64,000 nt of DNA from Nyssa sinensis (Eukaryota > Streptophyta > Magnoliopsida > Cornales > Nyssaceae): assembly GCA_008638375.1 (NCBI GenBank), contig VIRR01000552.1:124001-188000 (forward strand), given 5' to 3'. A model generated the notes under the pieces. That model searched no databases, was not told where the DNA came from, and worked only from the letters and a program-made list of their open reading frames with translations. How positions within the stretch are numbered: the stretch's first letter is position 1; the number at the start of each line of letters is the position of its first letter. Both the position numbers and the translations under genes were made by a program. Shown one piece after another: positions 34,702 to 46,580 of the stretch.

Positions 34702-36072
34702 TGTCACGCCCCAAATTTTCCCAAACCCGGGGAGTGAGTGAAATAAACAAAAAGGGAATAATAAAGGACAATTACATACATTTCAACCACTAACCCAATT
34801 CATGTTCCGATACTAATCCATAGGACCTTGCCGTTGTTTCATAACATACAAATAAACATGATATGATATCCCACGAATGGGTCAGCGCAACTGCTGGTAT
34901 AACATAATGCTAATGCAAGAAACAAGATTAAGGCGTGGCATGTGCAAAGTGAATATTTATAATCTAGATGTTTTCCAGTTCATTAATATGATACAATGAA
35001 AATATGCATGACACACCCATGTACTCTATGCCAAACCCATGTCTCCTTTACGGACTGCATCCGCTGGATCTGAGTTCCAACTCCCATTTACAGGCCTTCC
35101 TCCATTGGACCTGGGCACCAATGCAATGGCCAATTTTGGGTTTTTTATCACAGGATCTACACCCTCATAATACATAGCACCACGTGCTCAACCCACACTA
35201 TGTTTCCAAAGGATTCGCCACATGCCAATATGCTTTGATTTCACCACACAATAATATAATCTCAATGAAGCATGCTTTAAATAAGGCATCATACTCGAAC
35301 CAACAATAACATTAAAATCACAAAACTTGTTCCACATGAATACATGTATCATACAGTCAATTTGAACACATGGTTACAGTTCACGTTTATCACTTTACTA
35401 AATTCTCAAAGAATGTAAAAAACACACAAGCACGTAAATAACCAACTCTAGGTTATCAAACAAACATATTTCAAATAATTCCCAACAACAGTTAGCATAT
35501 AAATCATTCAATTCACTTATAAAATATTCCTAGACCTAACCATATTTCTTACTTAGCAAAGCATCATACCTAGAAGGGTTTTTCTCAACCCTTGGGAGTC
35601 GCATTCGTTGTGTAGTCGAACCTTACAGTGAGAATGTAGAAGGTCAAACCGCCTTCTCCTTTCCTTTTAGTGTTCCTAAAAATCATGAAATATAACTCAG
35701 TTTATTGCTACTTGAATTATGATATTCATCAAATTTTATGCTTTTATTTCATGAGTTTCTCTTTTTATGAAAATAGACTCTACTATTGAATTCAGAATGT
35801 CGAAAAAAGTCGGTTTAGGCTTTCGCGGAATTCAATTTGGGCATCTGTGCTAAAAAGGGTAAAACGATCATTTTGCACTTTTACGGGTTCTTACTTCTCA
35901 AGACCTCTTTTTTGTAAATCGGACTCTACGATTGAGTCCGGATTGCTTAAAATAATAAAAATTCACTATTTGTTTACTTCAATCGGAATTCGTTTGACTG
36001 CTCTTTGACCTAGGGGCATTTTGGTCATTTTAGTGTTCCTACGGGTCTTTTATTTTTTGGGACCTTGTCTCG
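34702..36072 (-). mobile_element. Element B right (5') LTR, truncated
   Basis: Starts TGTCACGCCCCAAATTTTCCC and closely follows LTR fragments 21755-22339 and 62148-64000. About 130 bp corresponding to 21914-22042 are deleted, with the short shared string ATG at the joint near 34860. It ends at GGGACCTTGTCTCG where a D-like LTR starts, and its remaining part is not found beyond it. Confidence 0.8.
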
Positions 36073-36985
36073 GGTAATATCCCGACTCGGGATACGTCAC
36101 GTATACCGAGATAGGTCGGTTAAAATATGTAACTTGAACGGTACGATATGTATATCATGGTATTTTCAGGGAAATGAATGACTGGAAACTGTAAATGATT
36201 GAAATGTATAACCCATGTCGGGCAACACCCGAGCTCCCCGGGCCATCGCATCGTAAAGCGTGCCACAACGTATTTTCATGCATGCATACATGCACCCATG
36301 AACGTAGACCATAAAATATTAGTGTGTGCATACGTGCCCAGAGTTTGGTATATACGTATATATATGGGTATACGTGTATGTATAAAAATAGGTATAATCA
36401 TGAATTTATACATGTATATATATAATGTATTATACCGTATATATATACATATGTGTATATTAAATGAAAACAAAAAGGGAAAGAAAAGAAAAAGGGAAAA
36501 AGGGCTGTTACCAGCCGTGAGTGTGTGAGTTTTAGGCGAGTGAATATATTATATATATATTATATAAATGTGTATATATATATATATATATATATTCATA
36601 AAGTGACATAACTCCACCAACCCTAACCTAGTAGGTATGGTGGAGTAAGGTGCAAATCAGAAGGGGTATGGGAGGAGGTATGGCTGTGACAAAATCGGTG
36701 GAGTGAGAATTGGGGCAAAGTAATATATGTGTATATTATATAAAAGTGTATCCTTGTGTGGAAGTGAGGAAATCAGAGAGAGAAAAGCCCAAGGAAATCC
36801 GAGTGAGTCAAGAGAAAACTCAGAGAACTTTTGGTGGAATCGGAGGAAGGAACGGAAGGGAAGAGACCCACAAAACAAAGGAAAACCGAAAGTATAGGTA
36901 AGCCACTGTTTCTGTTTTGAAATGTTATAGCATGATTCGATTGTACTTTATAGCATATTCGAATTATTTTTGCCTTTAAGAAGGA
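36073..36985 (+). mobile_element. Partial D-like LTR
   Basis: Starts GGTAATATCCCGAC, matching the D start TGTAATATCCCGAC apart from the first base. It shares CGTATACCGAG and ATCGTAAAGCGTGC-type strings, (AT)n tracts and GA-rich stretches. It fades into unrelated DNA around 36985, about a third of D's length. The right border is approximate. Confidence 0.5.
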
Positions 36986-38414
36986 CAACAAATAATTAAG
37001 GACTCAATTCCAGTTTATGATATTTGAATAATGCAAGTAGTGTTTAATGTGGTACAAATACTTTTACATGAGTGAGTTTCTTGGTGGGCCCATAAGTGAT
37101 GGAACTCACACGTGTAAAAAGTTAGTGTCTAAAATAGTATAAATAAGTGATGTCCCTAACATTATTGATGTTCCTCTGTCCAGCAAGTTTCCCAATAATG
37201 TTTTACCACATAGACATTAGTTAATTTAATTCCATTTAAATTATTGAAAATTAATTTTTGAGTACCACTAGAAATTTTCAATTATATTCTTAATGTGATA
37301 TGTGTCACTATATAGTGTTCTTAAAAATCACATCACACAATAACAAAACACATTGGGAATGCAATTAGAAAAATAAATTAAGAATCTCAAACATTTTTCT
37401 TAATTTTTAACCACTTAGGTCTTCATGGTAAAAAATCATTGAAAATTGATTGGATAGGATTGAAGGACGTATAATGAAGTTAGATTTGACAACTAAGTAA
37501 ACCGATAACATTTTGTTAGGGTGGTAGTCCTCTCAATGTTTTGAAAATCATGACCTTTAGTTTCTATAGATATTTTTAAAAAAAATTAGGATACTCCAAT
37601 TTTTTTTTTTTTTCGTATTCTTATTAAAAACTTTCTTAAATTTTAGTTTTTATGTTTCCTAACTTCGTATCCTAGGTCCGCCACTGAATTGGTGGTCATC
37701 AAGTATCTTTTTGTTTTTTAAATTTTTTTTCCTCAGAGAAACATGTGAATTAATTTCATGGTTCAAACAAATTCCGCTTAAAAAAAAAAAAGAAAAAGAA
37801 AAAGAAAAGAAAATGTAAAAAGAATGATCTTGGTCATGATCATTTATATAATTAACATCATCATCATTATTGTGTTCATCACTTTGCATGATACATATAC
37901 AGCCTTCTACAAATTACTCATTTTGCAACTGATAATATTATTAGTTTTCCATAAAGCTTAAAAGAGAAGTTGTGAAACGGTCATTTCACGTTAGTATTTG
38001 ATGTGATAAGACTTTTTCACAAATTCTATCATTTTTATAAATTTAATAAAAAAATTTATAAAAAATAATAAGTTTTATTACTGCATCGGATAGGAATTGT
38101 TGGCATAGCTATTTGGGGGGGGGGGGGGGGGCTTCACTATTGATCAGAAGGAATTCAAGTGTTGTGTTGAACTCCTTTTCCTTCTTAATAATACTGTCGG
38201 GTGATATTTTTATATGTAATCACCTTCAATCTTTACAAAATTAATGTAGACTTGCCCAATTGATTTATTATATATACACATTCCCAACAACCATAATGTA
38301 ATTTACCCAAGATGGAGGAATATTTTCATCGTTCAATTAAACAAGATTTTTGTTGAATCATATGTAAATGCTAGAAGTAAAAATCCGAATTAGATTCGTC
38401 CATGAAGATAACGA
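36986..38414. other. Unique DNA, no gene seen
   Basis: AT-rich with no credible frame. An imperfect hairpin at about 37060-37130 pairs ACTTTTACATGAGTGAGTTT with GAACTCACACGTGTAAAAAGT around a TGGGCCCATAAGTGA centre and could be a short MITE. A run of 17 G lies at 38115-38131. Confidence 0.5.
38115..38131 (+). repeat. Homopolymer run of 17 G
   Basis: Uninterrupted poly(G) in AT-rich DNA. It could form a G-quadruplex; its length is likely unstable and prone to sequencing error. Confidence 0.8.
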
Positions 38415-38419
38415 GCAAC

Positions 38420-40917
38420 TGTCACGCCCCGAATTTCCCACGAACCCGGGGCGCGAGTAACGAGACAGAAAGTAAAATAAATAAAAGGACAAAAGTAATT
38501 AAATTCACTAAACATGCGTCCATCATCATCCATACATAAAGTAATATCGAATACATTGTTCATCAGTCATTCGGGCTTAAGCCCTTACATAACAAAATAC
38601 AAGTCTCATGGGTCACAAATACATCACGTGCTTCGCCCTCTCAGGGCATCACTAAGTCTCACGTGGCTGGAGGATCCTCATCTGAAAAATGTTGCCCACG
38701 AATGGGTCAGCTCAACTGTTGGTATGATGAAGTGCTAATGCCAGAAATAAAGCTAAGGCGTGGCATGTGCAAAGTGTACATTTATTTCTAAATGACATTC
38801 AAGCATCGCAGTAGTATATATGAATAGTATGCGTGACACACCCATGCACCACTCTATGCCACACCCATGTCTCGTTTACGGGTACTCCCCGATGGCTACG
38901 GAGTACCAATGCAATGGCCAATTTTGGGTTTTTCACCACAGGATCTACACCCTCATAATGCAAAGCACCACGTGCTTACCCACGCCATGTTCTCAAAGGA
39001 TTCATCATATGCCAATATGCCAATGCAATCTCAATGATACATGGTTTCCACAATATAGCATGCTCGAGACAATAATATATAAATCACCTAACTGATTCCA
39101 CATGCAATCATATCTCGTAAAATCAACATATACACATGTCGTGAGTCACATTCATCATTCACTAGATATTCATAAGGTACAAGTAACATGTAAGCATGTG
39201 AACAACCAATTCCAAATAAATGGTAAACACGTTACAGATAAACACATACGACATTCAGTCATTCACAAATATTCCTAACTTAACTTCATTTCTAACACTA
39301 GCAAAACACCATACCTGATGGGTTGGTATCAACCCTAGAAGATCGTGAACTATATGTAACTGAACCGGTGGATGAAAATGTAGGAGATCAGATCGCCTCC
39401 TCCTGTCCTGTCAGTGTCCCTAAAAGTAGAAATCACAACTCAGTCCATTGTTGTTTGAATGTATGCTATTCATCAAATTTTATGTCTTTAAATTCATAGG
39501 TTTCTATTCTGCTAAATTAAACTCTACTATTGGTTTTAGAACGTTTAAGAAAGTAAGTCTACGTTTTCGTAGAACTTAATTCGGACACCTGTGTTGAAAA
39601 GGGCAAAACAGTCATTTTGCACTTCACACGTGTCCTCACATTTCGTGACCTCTTTTCACAAATCAGACTCCACGGTTGAGTCCGGAATGTTCGAGATAAT
39701 AAAATTCCACTATTTGTTTACCTAATTCGAAGTTCGTTTGACTGTGTTTCAATCTAGGGGCATTTTGGTAATTTTAAGGGTTACTACGGGTCTTTTATTT
39801 TTCGGGACCCCGTCTCGTAAAACGGACCTCACCATTGATCTCAGAATGGTCGAGATAGTCAAAATACACCTATGACTTGTCCCATTTGGACTCCGGGATA
39901 TTTTTGAATATTTAATTAATTAAATTAATTTAATTAAATAATTAATTAATTTAATTAATATTTTATTCATAATTTAATCAGGTGGGTCAAAGTGTAATTT
40001 CTAACAGTTGGGGGGTCAATTCGTAATTTCTGAAAGTTCAGGTTAAGGTTCAAATTCAAAAGGTTCAAATCTAAAGGTTTAAATTTTAAAAAGGTTCAAA
40101 TTCATTTAATTTAAAACAATGGTTGACACGTGGCAGGGGCAACCCGTACCCGCCCGAACCAGACCCGGATCCGACCCGACACCCCACTTTCTTCCCCGAT
40201 TCTCCGGCGAAGCAGCGGTAGGGTTCCGGCGCCTTCTCCGGCGCCGGCGACCCTTTTCCGGCGAGATTTCTTCGACTTTTTAATACGGTTTTCTTCGGTT
40301 TTCCTAGGGGATTACGTACCCCGAGTTGGTTTTCCCTTTCATCACTCGGAACCCTTCGAAATGACCAGAACCGTAGCTCCGGCCACCCCAAACCCAGATT
40401 CCGGCCAGCTGTGTTTTCACGATTTTAAGCTTGGTTTTCGATGGTTTCAACTCCCACCAATCTCTAATGGTTTTCCACACTATCCAGCAACACTTCCATA
40501 AGGCCAAACCAACGTTTTTAAGCCAAAAGAACATGAAACCCGAATATTATCCCCGACCTGCAACTCCCAGTTTCTCTCTCATTTCTCAACCATTTCTTCT
40601 CATTCTTTTTGCAAATTAATCCCTACATTATGCTCTAAAAGGTTCTATAATTTAAATCAACTGAAATGCTCTAAAAAAATTTGAAACAGAAGTGACCCAC
40701 TTACCCGAACCTTCGGCCGTTTCTCTCTCTAGCCGTGCCCTCTTCCACCTTCTTGCTCCGAGCTTAACCCAGCCTCCACTCTCTTTCTCAGAACCCTGTT
40801 TCTCTCTCTCACCTTCTGCTTCTTTTCTTTTCTTCTCTTTTCTTCTCACCCGAGACACTCCCCTTTTTCCTTCACTCTCTCTCTCTCTATATCTCCCTCT
40901 CTCTCTCTCTCTCTATA

Positions 40918-40961
<44 letters not shown>

Positions 40962-41368
40962 AATCCGACCCACCCTCTGGCAACCCCACTGCCACACACA
41001 ACTCTACTCCCACACTCCATCCCCCACTCCTCATTGAGTGTAACACACTCAATCTACACACACCCACACACACAACCGGCCCACACACACATGCACACAC
41101 TGTGCACTGTTATGTACATATATATATATATATATATACACAAATAAATACATATATATATTCTCTAAATTTAATTATGCATGTAATATATATATATATA
41201 TATATACATGCACATGTAGCATACACATAATTGTACACATACAATACACACATCACATTCTTAATAATGATAATAATAGTAATAATAATAATAATTAATT
41301 AATCAATTAACAATTGCAAGAAAAATTTAATAATAATAATAAAAAAAAATTTTTTTCATGTTATAACA
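38420..41368 (-). repeat. Element E left (3') LTR, 2949 bp
   Basis: TGTCACGCCCCGAATTTCCC...CATGTTATAACA. It includes the triplicated module (about 39525-39870), a GC-rich palindromic island (about 40200-40265), a long CT microsatellite (40874-40959) and (AT)n runs. Confidence 0.95.
40874..40959. repeat. (CT)n microsatellite in LTR E
   Basis: About 85 bp of CT repeats with two CTATATCTCC interruptions. It is shorter in the right LTR (about 49040-49090), which accounts for most of the 28-bp length difference between the LTRs. Confidence 0.9.
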
Positions 41369-41381
41369 TCCTTCCCTCCTT
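41369..41381 (-). promoter_or_regulatory. Polypurine tract of element E
   Basis: Sense AAGGAGGGAAGGA next to the 3' LTR. Confidence 0.85.
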
Positions 41382-41433
41382 ACAAAAATTTCGTCCCGAA
41401 ATTTAAAATAACATAGAACCAAAAGAAAATACA

Positions 41434-44400
41434 TCACTGATCAAATAACTCAGGGTACCTAACTCGAACCTCGGCCTCACGCTCCCACGTAGCCTCCTCA
41501 ACCCCATGGTGGTTCCAACGAACCTTGACCAAAGGGATGGTCCTACCTCGCAAAACCTGGTCCCTCGAGTCCAATATCTCTACGGGTCTCTGGTCATAGG
41601 AAGCGTCCCCCTCTAACTGAAGATCTACCCAGTCAAGTACATGTGAGGGGTCGGGATGGTACTTCCTCAGCATAGATACGTGGAAGACGTCATGAACCCC
41701 TGATAGCTGTGGTGGTAAGGCTAGCTTATAAGCCACCTCACCAACCCTCCCAAGTATCTCAAAAGGACCTATGAATCGTGGCGATAGCTTCCCACCGCGC
41801 CCAAATCTCCTCAAACCTCGTCTGGGAGATACCTTGAGGAACACATGGTCCCCCACCTCAAATGCTAAGGGCCGCCGCCTCCTATCTGCGTAACTCCTCT
41901 GGCGGCTCTGAGCTGTCAACAACCGCTGTCTGATCACCTGTATCTTGTCCGTGGTCTCACGAACAATATCAGGTCCTAAGGCAGCTGTCTCTCCCACCTC
42001 GGTCCAACATACCGGGGAACGGCAAGGCCTACCATACAACGCCTCAAACGGTGCCATCTCTATGCTGGACTGGTAGCTGTTGTTGTAGGCAAACTCAACT
42101 AAGGCAAGGTGGTCCTCCCAGCTACCTCTAAAGTCCATGACGCAGGCCCTGAGCATATCCTCCAAGATCTGTATAGTGCGCTCTGACTGGCCATCTGTCT
42201 GTGGGTGGAAGGCAGTACTGAACTGCAGCTGGGTCCCTAAGGCTGTCTGGAAACTCTGCCAGAACCGTGCAGTGAAACGTGGGTCCCTGTCAGAAACTAT
42301 GGATACCGGTACCCCATGTAGTTGTACTATCTCTCGAATGTACAACCTACTGAGGGCGTCTGATGAGTCAGTCACTCTGATCGGTAAGAAATGGGCGGAC
42401 TTCGTCAGTCTGTCCACAATAACCCAAATCGCATCATGGCCCCTAGGTGACCTCGGAAGACCCATCACGAAATCCATGGTAACGTGCTCCCACTTCCACT
42501 CGGCGACCGGTAGTGGCTGTAGCAAACCTCCAGGCCTCTGGTGCTCAGCCTTCACCTGCTGGCACGTGAGACACCTAGCCACAAACTGTGCCACATCTGC
42601 CTTCATCCCAGTCCACCAATACTGACGGCGCAGATCATGATACATCTTGGTGCCCCCTGGGTGCACCGCCAAGCGTGAATGGTGGAAATCCCTAAGGACA
42701 TCGGTCCTAAGAGACTCGGGAACGAAGACCCTACCCCTGTATCTCAGACCAAGGTCAGAATGGACTGTCCATCCCTCAAATCCCTCGGGACTAGCAATCC
42801 GTGCCCTGATCTGCTCAGCCTCGGTATCCAGCAACTGTGCCTCTATAACTCTGGTCAGAAGGGTAGGCTGTACACACAAGCTAAACAGGGTGGCGTGTCC
42901 CTCAGACTCGGTAAGCTCTAAGTCAAACTCCCCAATAACTCCCATCATCTCCCACTCTCTGATGGCTAGGCTGGCTAAGGTGCTGCTCGGTCTCCGACTG
43001 AGTGCATCAGCTACGACGTTGGCCTTCCCAGGATGGTACTGAAGGTCAAAGTCGTAGTCCTCTAGGTACTCCATCCATCTCCTCTGTCGAAGGTTCAGAT
43101 CCTTCTGTGTAAAGATATACCTGAGGCTCTTGTGGTCCGAGAACACCTCAAATCTCACCCCATATAAATAGTGTCGCCAGCTCTTAAGAGCAAAGATGAC
43201 GGCAGCCAACTCTAGATCGTGGGTGGGGTAGTTCTTCTCATGGCTCTTCAGCTGGCGAGAACCATAAGCTACTACCCGGCCTTCCTGCATCAATACACAT
43301 CCCAGTCCCTCTCGGGAAGCATCACAGTACACTGTATAGCCCAGGCCTCCCTCGGGGATAATCAGGACGGGAGCTGAAGTCAATCTCCTCTTCAGCTCCT
43401 GAAATGACTGCTCACAGTCGTCAGTCCACTGAAATCTGACGCCCTTGCGCGTCAGTCGGGTCATCGGTGCAGCAAGTCGGGAAAATCCCTCTACAAAACG
43501 GCGGTAGTACCCTGCTAACCCCAAGAAACTCCGTATCTCAAATACATTCCTCGGCCTCTCCCAGCTCATAACAGAGTCGACCTTCGAAGGGTCAACAGAT
43601 ACTCCACTCCCAGATACCACGTGACCCAAAAACTGCACCTCCTGGAGCCAGAACTCGCACTTGGAGAGCTTGGCAAACAGCCTATGCTCTCTCAAGATCT
43701 GTAACACAGTCCGTAGGTGGAAAGCATGCTCATCCTCAGAAGGTGAGTAAATCAGAATATCGTCCACAAATACCACCACGAACTGATCTATGTAATGGCC
43801 GAAGACACGGTGCATCAAATCCATGAATGCCGCTGGGGCATTCGTCACACCAAATGGCATCACCACGAACTCAAAGTGACCATAGCGAGTGCGGAAGGCT
43901 GTCTTCGCTATGTCCTCCTCTCGCACTCTCAACTGATGATACCCAGATCGAAGATCAATCTTCGAGAAACATCTCGAACCTCTCAGCTGATCAAACAAGT
44001 CATCGATCCTGGGTAACGGGTACTTGTTCTTGATAGTCACCCGGTTCAGCCTCCGGTAGTCCACACATAACCGCAACGTCCCGTCCTTCTTCTTCGCAAA
44101 GAGTGCTGAGGCACCCCAAGGAGAAGTGCTAGGACGGATGAACCCCTTACCCTGAAGGTCAGTCAGCTGCTCTCTCAGCTCTCTCAGCTCTGCGGGAGCC
44201 ATGCGGTATGGTGGAATAGATATGGGTACAATACCGGGGATAAGCTCAATGGTAAACTCCACCTCCCGTCTCGGGGGTAAACTAGTCAAACTGTCGGGAA
44301 ACACGTCAGGAAACTCCTCTACCACTGGTGGTAATACAACCCCTGTAGCCTCACTATCCCCTGCAATCATACTAGCCAACATATAGCTATGGGCTCCCCA

Positions 44401-45093
44401 ACTCCTAGAGTCGTACAAGGGTGGTACTAAGAAGTCCCCACGATCTCCCGTGAAATAAAAGCAATCCCCCTCAGGGGTACACACTGTAACTCTCCCCCTG
44501 AAACAATCGATGCTAGCCCGGAAGGTAAACAGCCAATCCATACCCAAGATAATGTCGAAGCTAGTCATATCAAGCACAATAAAATCAAAGCAGAGAGTAC
44601 GGTCAGCTATCTCAAGTGAACAACCCCTACAAATCCTGGTCAGTGTCACACTACCCCCAACAGGAGTATCAACACGTAGCGGTGGATCTAACCGGTCTAT
44701 AGTCAACCCCAATGTCATGGCAAATGCAGTGGATATGAAAGAATGCGATGCACCAGAATCTATCAACACGCTAGCCCATGAACTGAACATAAGAAAGATA
44801 CCTCGCACTACTGATGGTCCAGCAGTAGAAGCCTCTGGGGTAGTGACTGCGTATACCCTGCCCTGTACAGTCTGACCCTGTCTGCCTCCCCCTCTCTGCC
44901 CCTGCTGTCCTCCCCCTCTCGGGGCTGGGGCTCTAACACTCAAGGCTGAGGATGCCGGCTGATAGTAAGGTGCCGGGGGTCTATAGCCTGACTGCGTCTG
45001 GGGTAAAGGTACCTGGGCGGGCTGGAAATAGTGGGACCTCGGTGCACTCTGGGAAGTCTGCCCCTGAGGACAGTGGGCCTTGACATGGCCCGG
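41434..45093 (-). CDS. Element E pol polyprotein part (PR-RT-RNase H-IN-chromodomain)
   Basis: Open for 1219 codons after the gag stop, in the same frame. Residues below are counted from the codon at 44943. Aspartic protease: DSGA 62-65. Reverse transcriptase about 255-450 with CVDYRRLN 293-300, [12 protein letters not shown] 362-373 and catalytic FVDD 392-395. RNase H: D541, E578, D603, D646. Integrase: zinc-binding H755, H761, C791, C794; catalytic D824, D885 and E921 with exact 35-residue spacing. C-terminal [10 protein letters not shown] and a chromodomain-like segment about 1117-1166 (VEILD...[10 protein letters not shown]...EEATWE), which in this clade directs integration to heterochromatin. 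No frameshift or lost catalytic residue is seen. Translation from the gag ATG is blocked by the TAG at 45094-45096 unless it is read through. Confidence 0.93.
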   Translation of the reverse strand, partial: PGHVKAHCPQGQTSQSAPRSHYFQPAQVPLPQTQSGYRPPAPYYQPASSALSVRAPAPRGGGQQGQRGGGRQGQTVQGRVYAVTTPEASTAGPSVVRGIFLMFSSWASVLIDSGASHSFISTAFAMTLGLTIDRLDPPLRVDTPVGGSVTLTRICRGCSLEIADRTLCFDFIVLDMTSFDIILGMDWLFTFRASIDCFRGRVTVCTPEGDCFYFTGDRGDFLVPPLYDSRSWGAHSYMLASMIAGDSEATGVVLPPVVEEFPDVFPDSLTSLPPRREVEFTIELIPGIVPISIPPYRMAPAELRELREQLTDLQGKGFIRPSTSPWGASALFAKKKDGTLRLCVDYRRLNRVTIKNKYPLPRIDDLFDQLRGSRCFSKIDLRSGYHQLRVREEDIAKTAFRTRYGHFEFVVMPFGVTNAPAAFMDLMHRVFGHYIDQFVVVFVDDILIYSPSEDEHAFHLRTVLQILREHRLFAKLSKCEFWLQEVQFLGHVVSGSGVSVDPSKVDSVMSWERPRNVFEIRSFLGLAGYYRRFVEGFSRLAAPMTRLTRKGVRFQWTDDCEQSFQELKRRLTSAPVLIIPEGGLGYTVYCDASREGLGCVLMQEGRVVAYGSRQLKSHEKNYPTHDLELAAVIFALKSWRHYLYGVRFEVFSDHKSLRYIFTQKDLNLRQRRWMEYLEDYDFDLQYHPGKANVVADALSRRPSSTLASLAIREWEMMGVIGEFDLELTESEGHATLFSLCVQPTLLTRVIEAQLLDTEAEQIRARIASPEGFEGWTVHSDLGLRYRGRVFVPESLRTDVLRDFHHSRLAVHPGGTKMYHDLRRQYWWTGMKADVAQFVARCLTCQQVKAEHQRPGGLLQPLPVAEWKWEHVTMDFVMGLPRSPRGHDAIWVIVDRLTKSAHFLPIRVTDSSDALSRLYIREIVQLHGVPVSIVSDRDPRFTARFWQSFQTALGTQLQFSTAFHPQTDGQSERTIQILEDMLRACVMDFRGSWEDHLALVEFAYNNSYQSSIEMAPFEALYGRPCRSPVCWTEVGETAALGPDIVRETTDKIQVIRQRLLTAQSRQRSYADRRRRPLAFEVGDHVFLKVSPRRGLRRFGRGGKLSPRFIGPFEILGRVGEVAYKLALPPQLSGVHDVFHVSMLRKYHPDPSHVLDWVDLQLEGDASYDQRPVEILDSRDQVLRGRTIPLVKVRWNHHGVEEATWEREAEVRVRYPELFDQ

Positions 45094-46371
45094 CTAATGA
45101 CATGTATAGCACACTGGTGTGGCCCTCCAGGCCTGACTCTGAGACTGGGATGGGAGTGGTAGCTGGCTCGGTCCTGTCCCTGATCCCTGACTAGGATCTC
45201 TCTGTGGGCAATCAGCCATCCTGTGGCCAGGCTGTCCACACTGATAGCATGTGAGAGTCAGCTGTGGTGCCCCTCCTCGAGGAGTAGTAGACATAGTGGG
45301 CTGGGGTGCTAAAAGCTGCATAGGTCTCTGGGATGTAGATGGAGAAGAGGTACTGCCCCGGAACCTCTTCAGTGGTCTCCTACCAGGATGAGCTGGGACG
45401 GTCACGGTAGGCTGAGCTGGCGTAAGTGCTAGTGCTGTGGCTGGCCTGGTCTGAGTCCGGGACTCCCTAATCCCTCTGAGAGCTGTCAACTCCCTCTCTA
45501 CCCTCGTGGCCCTGATCACAGCCTCCTCGTAAGTGTCAATGATGTGACCCGCCAGTCTATCCCTGATAGAGGTCTTCAGCCCCTCTAGAAAATGATAAAC
45601 TCTCAGCTCCTCCACCCCAACAATGTGCGGGGCAAACCTGCCCAATGCGGTAAACTGGGACTCATACTGCGTCACGGTCATGTCCCTCTGTAGTAAGGTC
45701 TCAAACTCTCTCCTGAACCCGACCCTAGCAGTCGCTGGAAAGTAGTGGTCATTGAACATGGCCACAAATGCATCCCACCCCTCTCCGAACCTGCTAATCC
45801 TGCCGGCAGATACCTTCCACCACTGGCTCGCTAGCCCTGTAAACTGGAAGGTGGCACATCGTATCCTCAGGTGTGGCTCAACAATCCCTAGTGAGTCCAG
45901 GATCCTCACAATCTGATCCAGCCACTCCTCGGCCACCAAAGGATCAGGCTGTCCTGCAAATGACGGTGGCCTCATACGCTGAAACGCCTTCATGACGAAG
46001 GTATCTCTGGTCTCCCCACCGGCCGCTCTGGCCGCGGCACCGGCAGCCCTGGCCTCGGCCTCAGCAGCCCTGGCCTCAGCATCAGTGGTCCGGGCATCCT
46101 GCATAGCACGGAAACACTCCTGTATAATGGTCGCCAAATCTCTGGCGCCAATAGTCTGCCCCACCTCCTCCACAGGGGCTGGAGCAACATCCTCCTCAGC
46201 TGTACTACGCTCAGGAACGTCAGCTGGGGCAACTACCTCCTCAACCACGTCAGGAATAGGAGCAGCAGCTCTGGGTCTGCCACGACGAGGCTGGGCGGCA
46301 CCTCGAGGCGCACCCCTACCCCTACCCCCTCTGGGTGGTCTGCCTCTCGTAGGAGCTCGTCTAGGAGGCAT
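45094..46371 (-). CDS. Element E gag with full capsid core, ended by a premature TAG
   Basis: ATG 46371 (MPPRRAPTRG) gives 425 residues to a TAG at 45096-45094. The N-terminus is Arg/Pro/Ala-rich and is followed by an Ala/Glu/Arg repeat (about 95-120). The Retrotrans_gag capsid core is at about 124-280 (FVMKAFQRMRPPSFAGQ, CATFQFTGLASQWW, FNDHYFPATARVGF). Zinc knuckle 1 is at 375-388 (CYQCGQPGHRMADC). Knuckle 2 starts CYTCH and is cut by TAG where C and A have glutamine; the frame continues PGHVKAHC. The start choice is supported by the same MPPR(R/Q)A opening in A, B and C. Upstream in-frame codons to 46404 have no ATG preference. Confidence 0.92.
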   Translation of the reverse strand: MPPRRAPTRGRPPRGGRGRGAPRGAAQPRRGRPRAAAPIPDVVEEVVAPADVPERSTAEEDVAPAPVEEVGQTIGARDLATIIQECFRAMQDARTTDAEARAAEAEARAAGAAARAAGGETRDTFVMKAFQRMRPPSFAGQPDPLVAEEWLDQIVRILDSLGIVEPHLRIRCATFQFTGLASQWWKVSAGRISRFGEGWDAFVAMFNDHYFPATARVGFRREFETLLQRDMTVTQYESQFTALGRFAPHIVGVEELRVYHFLEGLKTSIRDRLAGHIIDTYEEAVIRATRVERELTALRGIRESRTQTRPATALALTPAQPTVTVPAHPGRRPLKRFRGSTSSPSTSQRPMQLLAPQPTMSTTPRGGAPQLTLTCYQCGQPGHRMADCPQRDPSQGSGTGPSQLPLPSQSQSQAWRATPVCYTCH

Positions 46372-46522
46372 ATCTACAAGTTCAAAGGAAAATTTTAGTA
46401 TCACTTCTTCACGTAATCACAATAAGGCATGCATTAGGACACATAATCACGTAGCACATAAGATCCTATCACATGCTGCTAACAGTTCATGCTAAGTCTT
46501 ATTCTCTTCTCTAGGGTCTCAT

Positions 46523-46538
46523 GGTGTTAAACAACACT
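46523..46538 (-). promoter_or_regulatory. Leader hairpin, element E
   Basis: Sense AGTGTT-GTTT-AACACC. Five of the six stem pairs seen in A, B and C are kept and the outer pair is A-C. It lies 27 nt downstream of the 12-nt primer site. Confidence 0.45.
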
Positions 46539-46565
46539 CCACAGTCTCTAGGTATTCGAACCTAT

Positions 46566-46577
46566 GCTCTGATACCA
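46566..46577 (-). promoter_or_regulatory. Primer-binding site of element E
   Basis: Sense TGGTATCAGAGC, 3 nt after the 5' LTR. Confidence 0.92.
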
Positions 46578-46580
46578 CGT

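Noticed and set aside
31726..34702. Autointegration of one element as the cause of the head-to-head LTR arrangement
   Set aside because: The two facing LTRs belong to visibly different subfamilies, and B's gag has the capsid core that C lacks, so they are not parts of one cDNA.
40692..41147. 151-codon Ser/Leu-rich frame
   Set aside because: It is the CT microsatellite and pyrimidine-rich part of LTR E; the counterpart in the other LTR is only 103 codons because of repeat length change.
45094..45096. Programmed readthrough stop between gag and pol of element E
   Set aside because: The TAG sits inside a zinc knuckle where A and C have glutamine, and CAG-to-TAG is the common decay type here. 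A simple null mutation is more likely.
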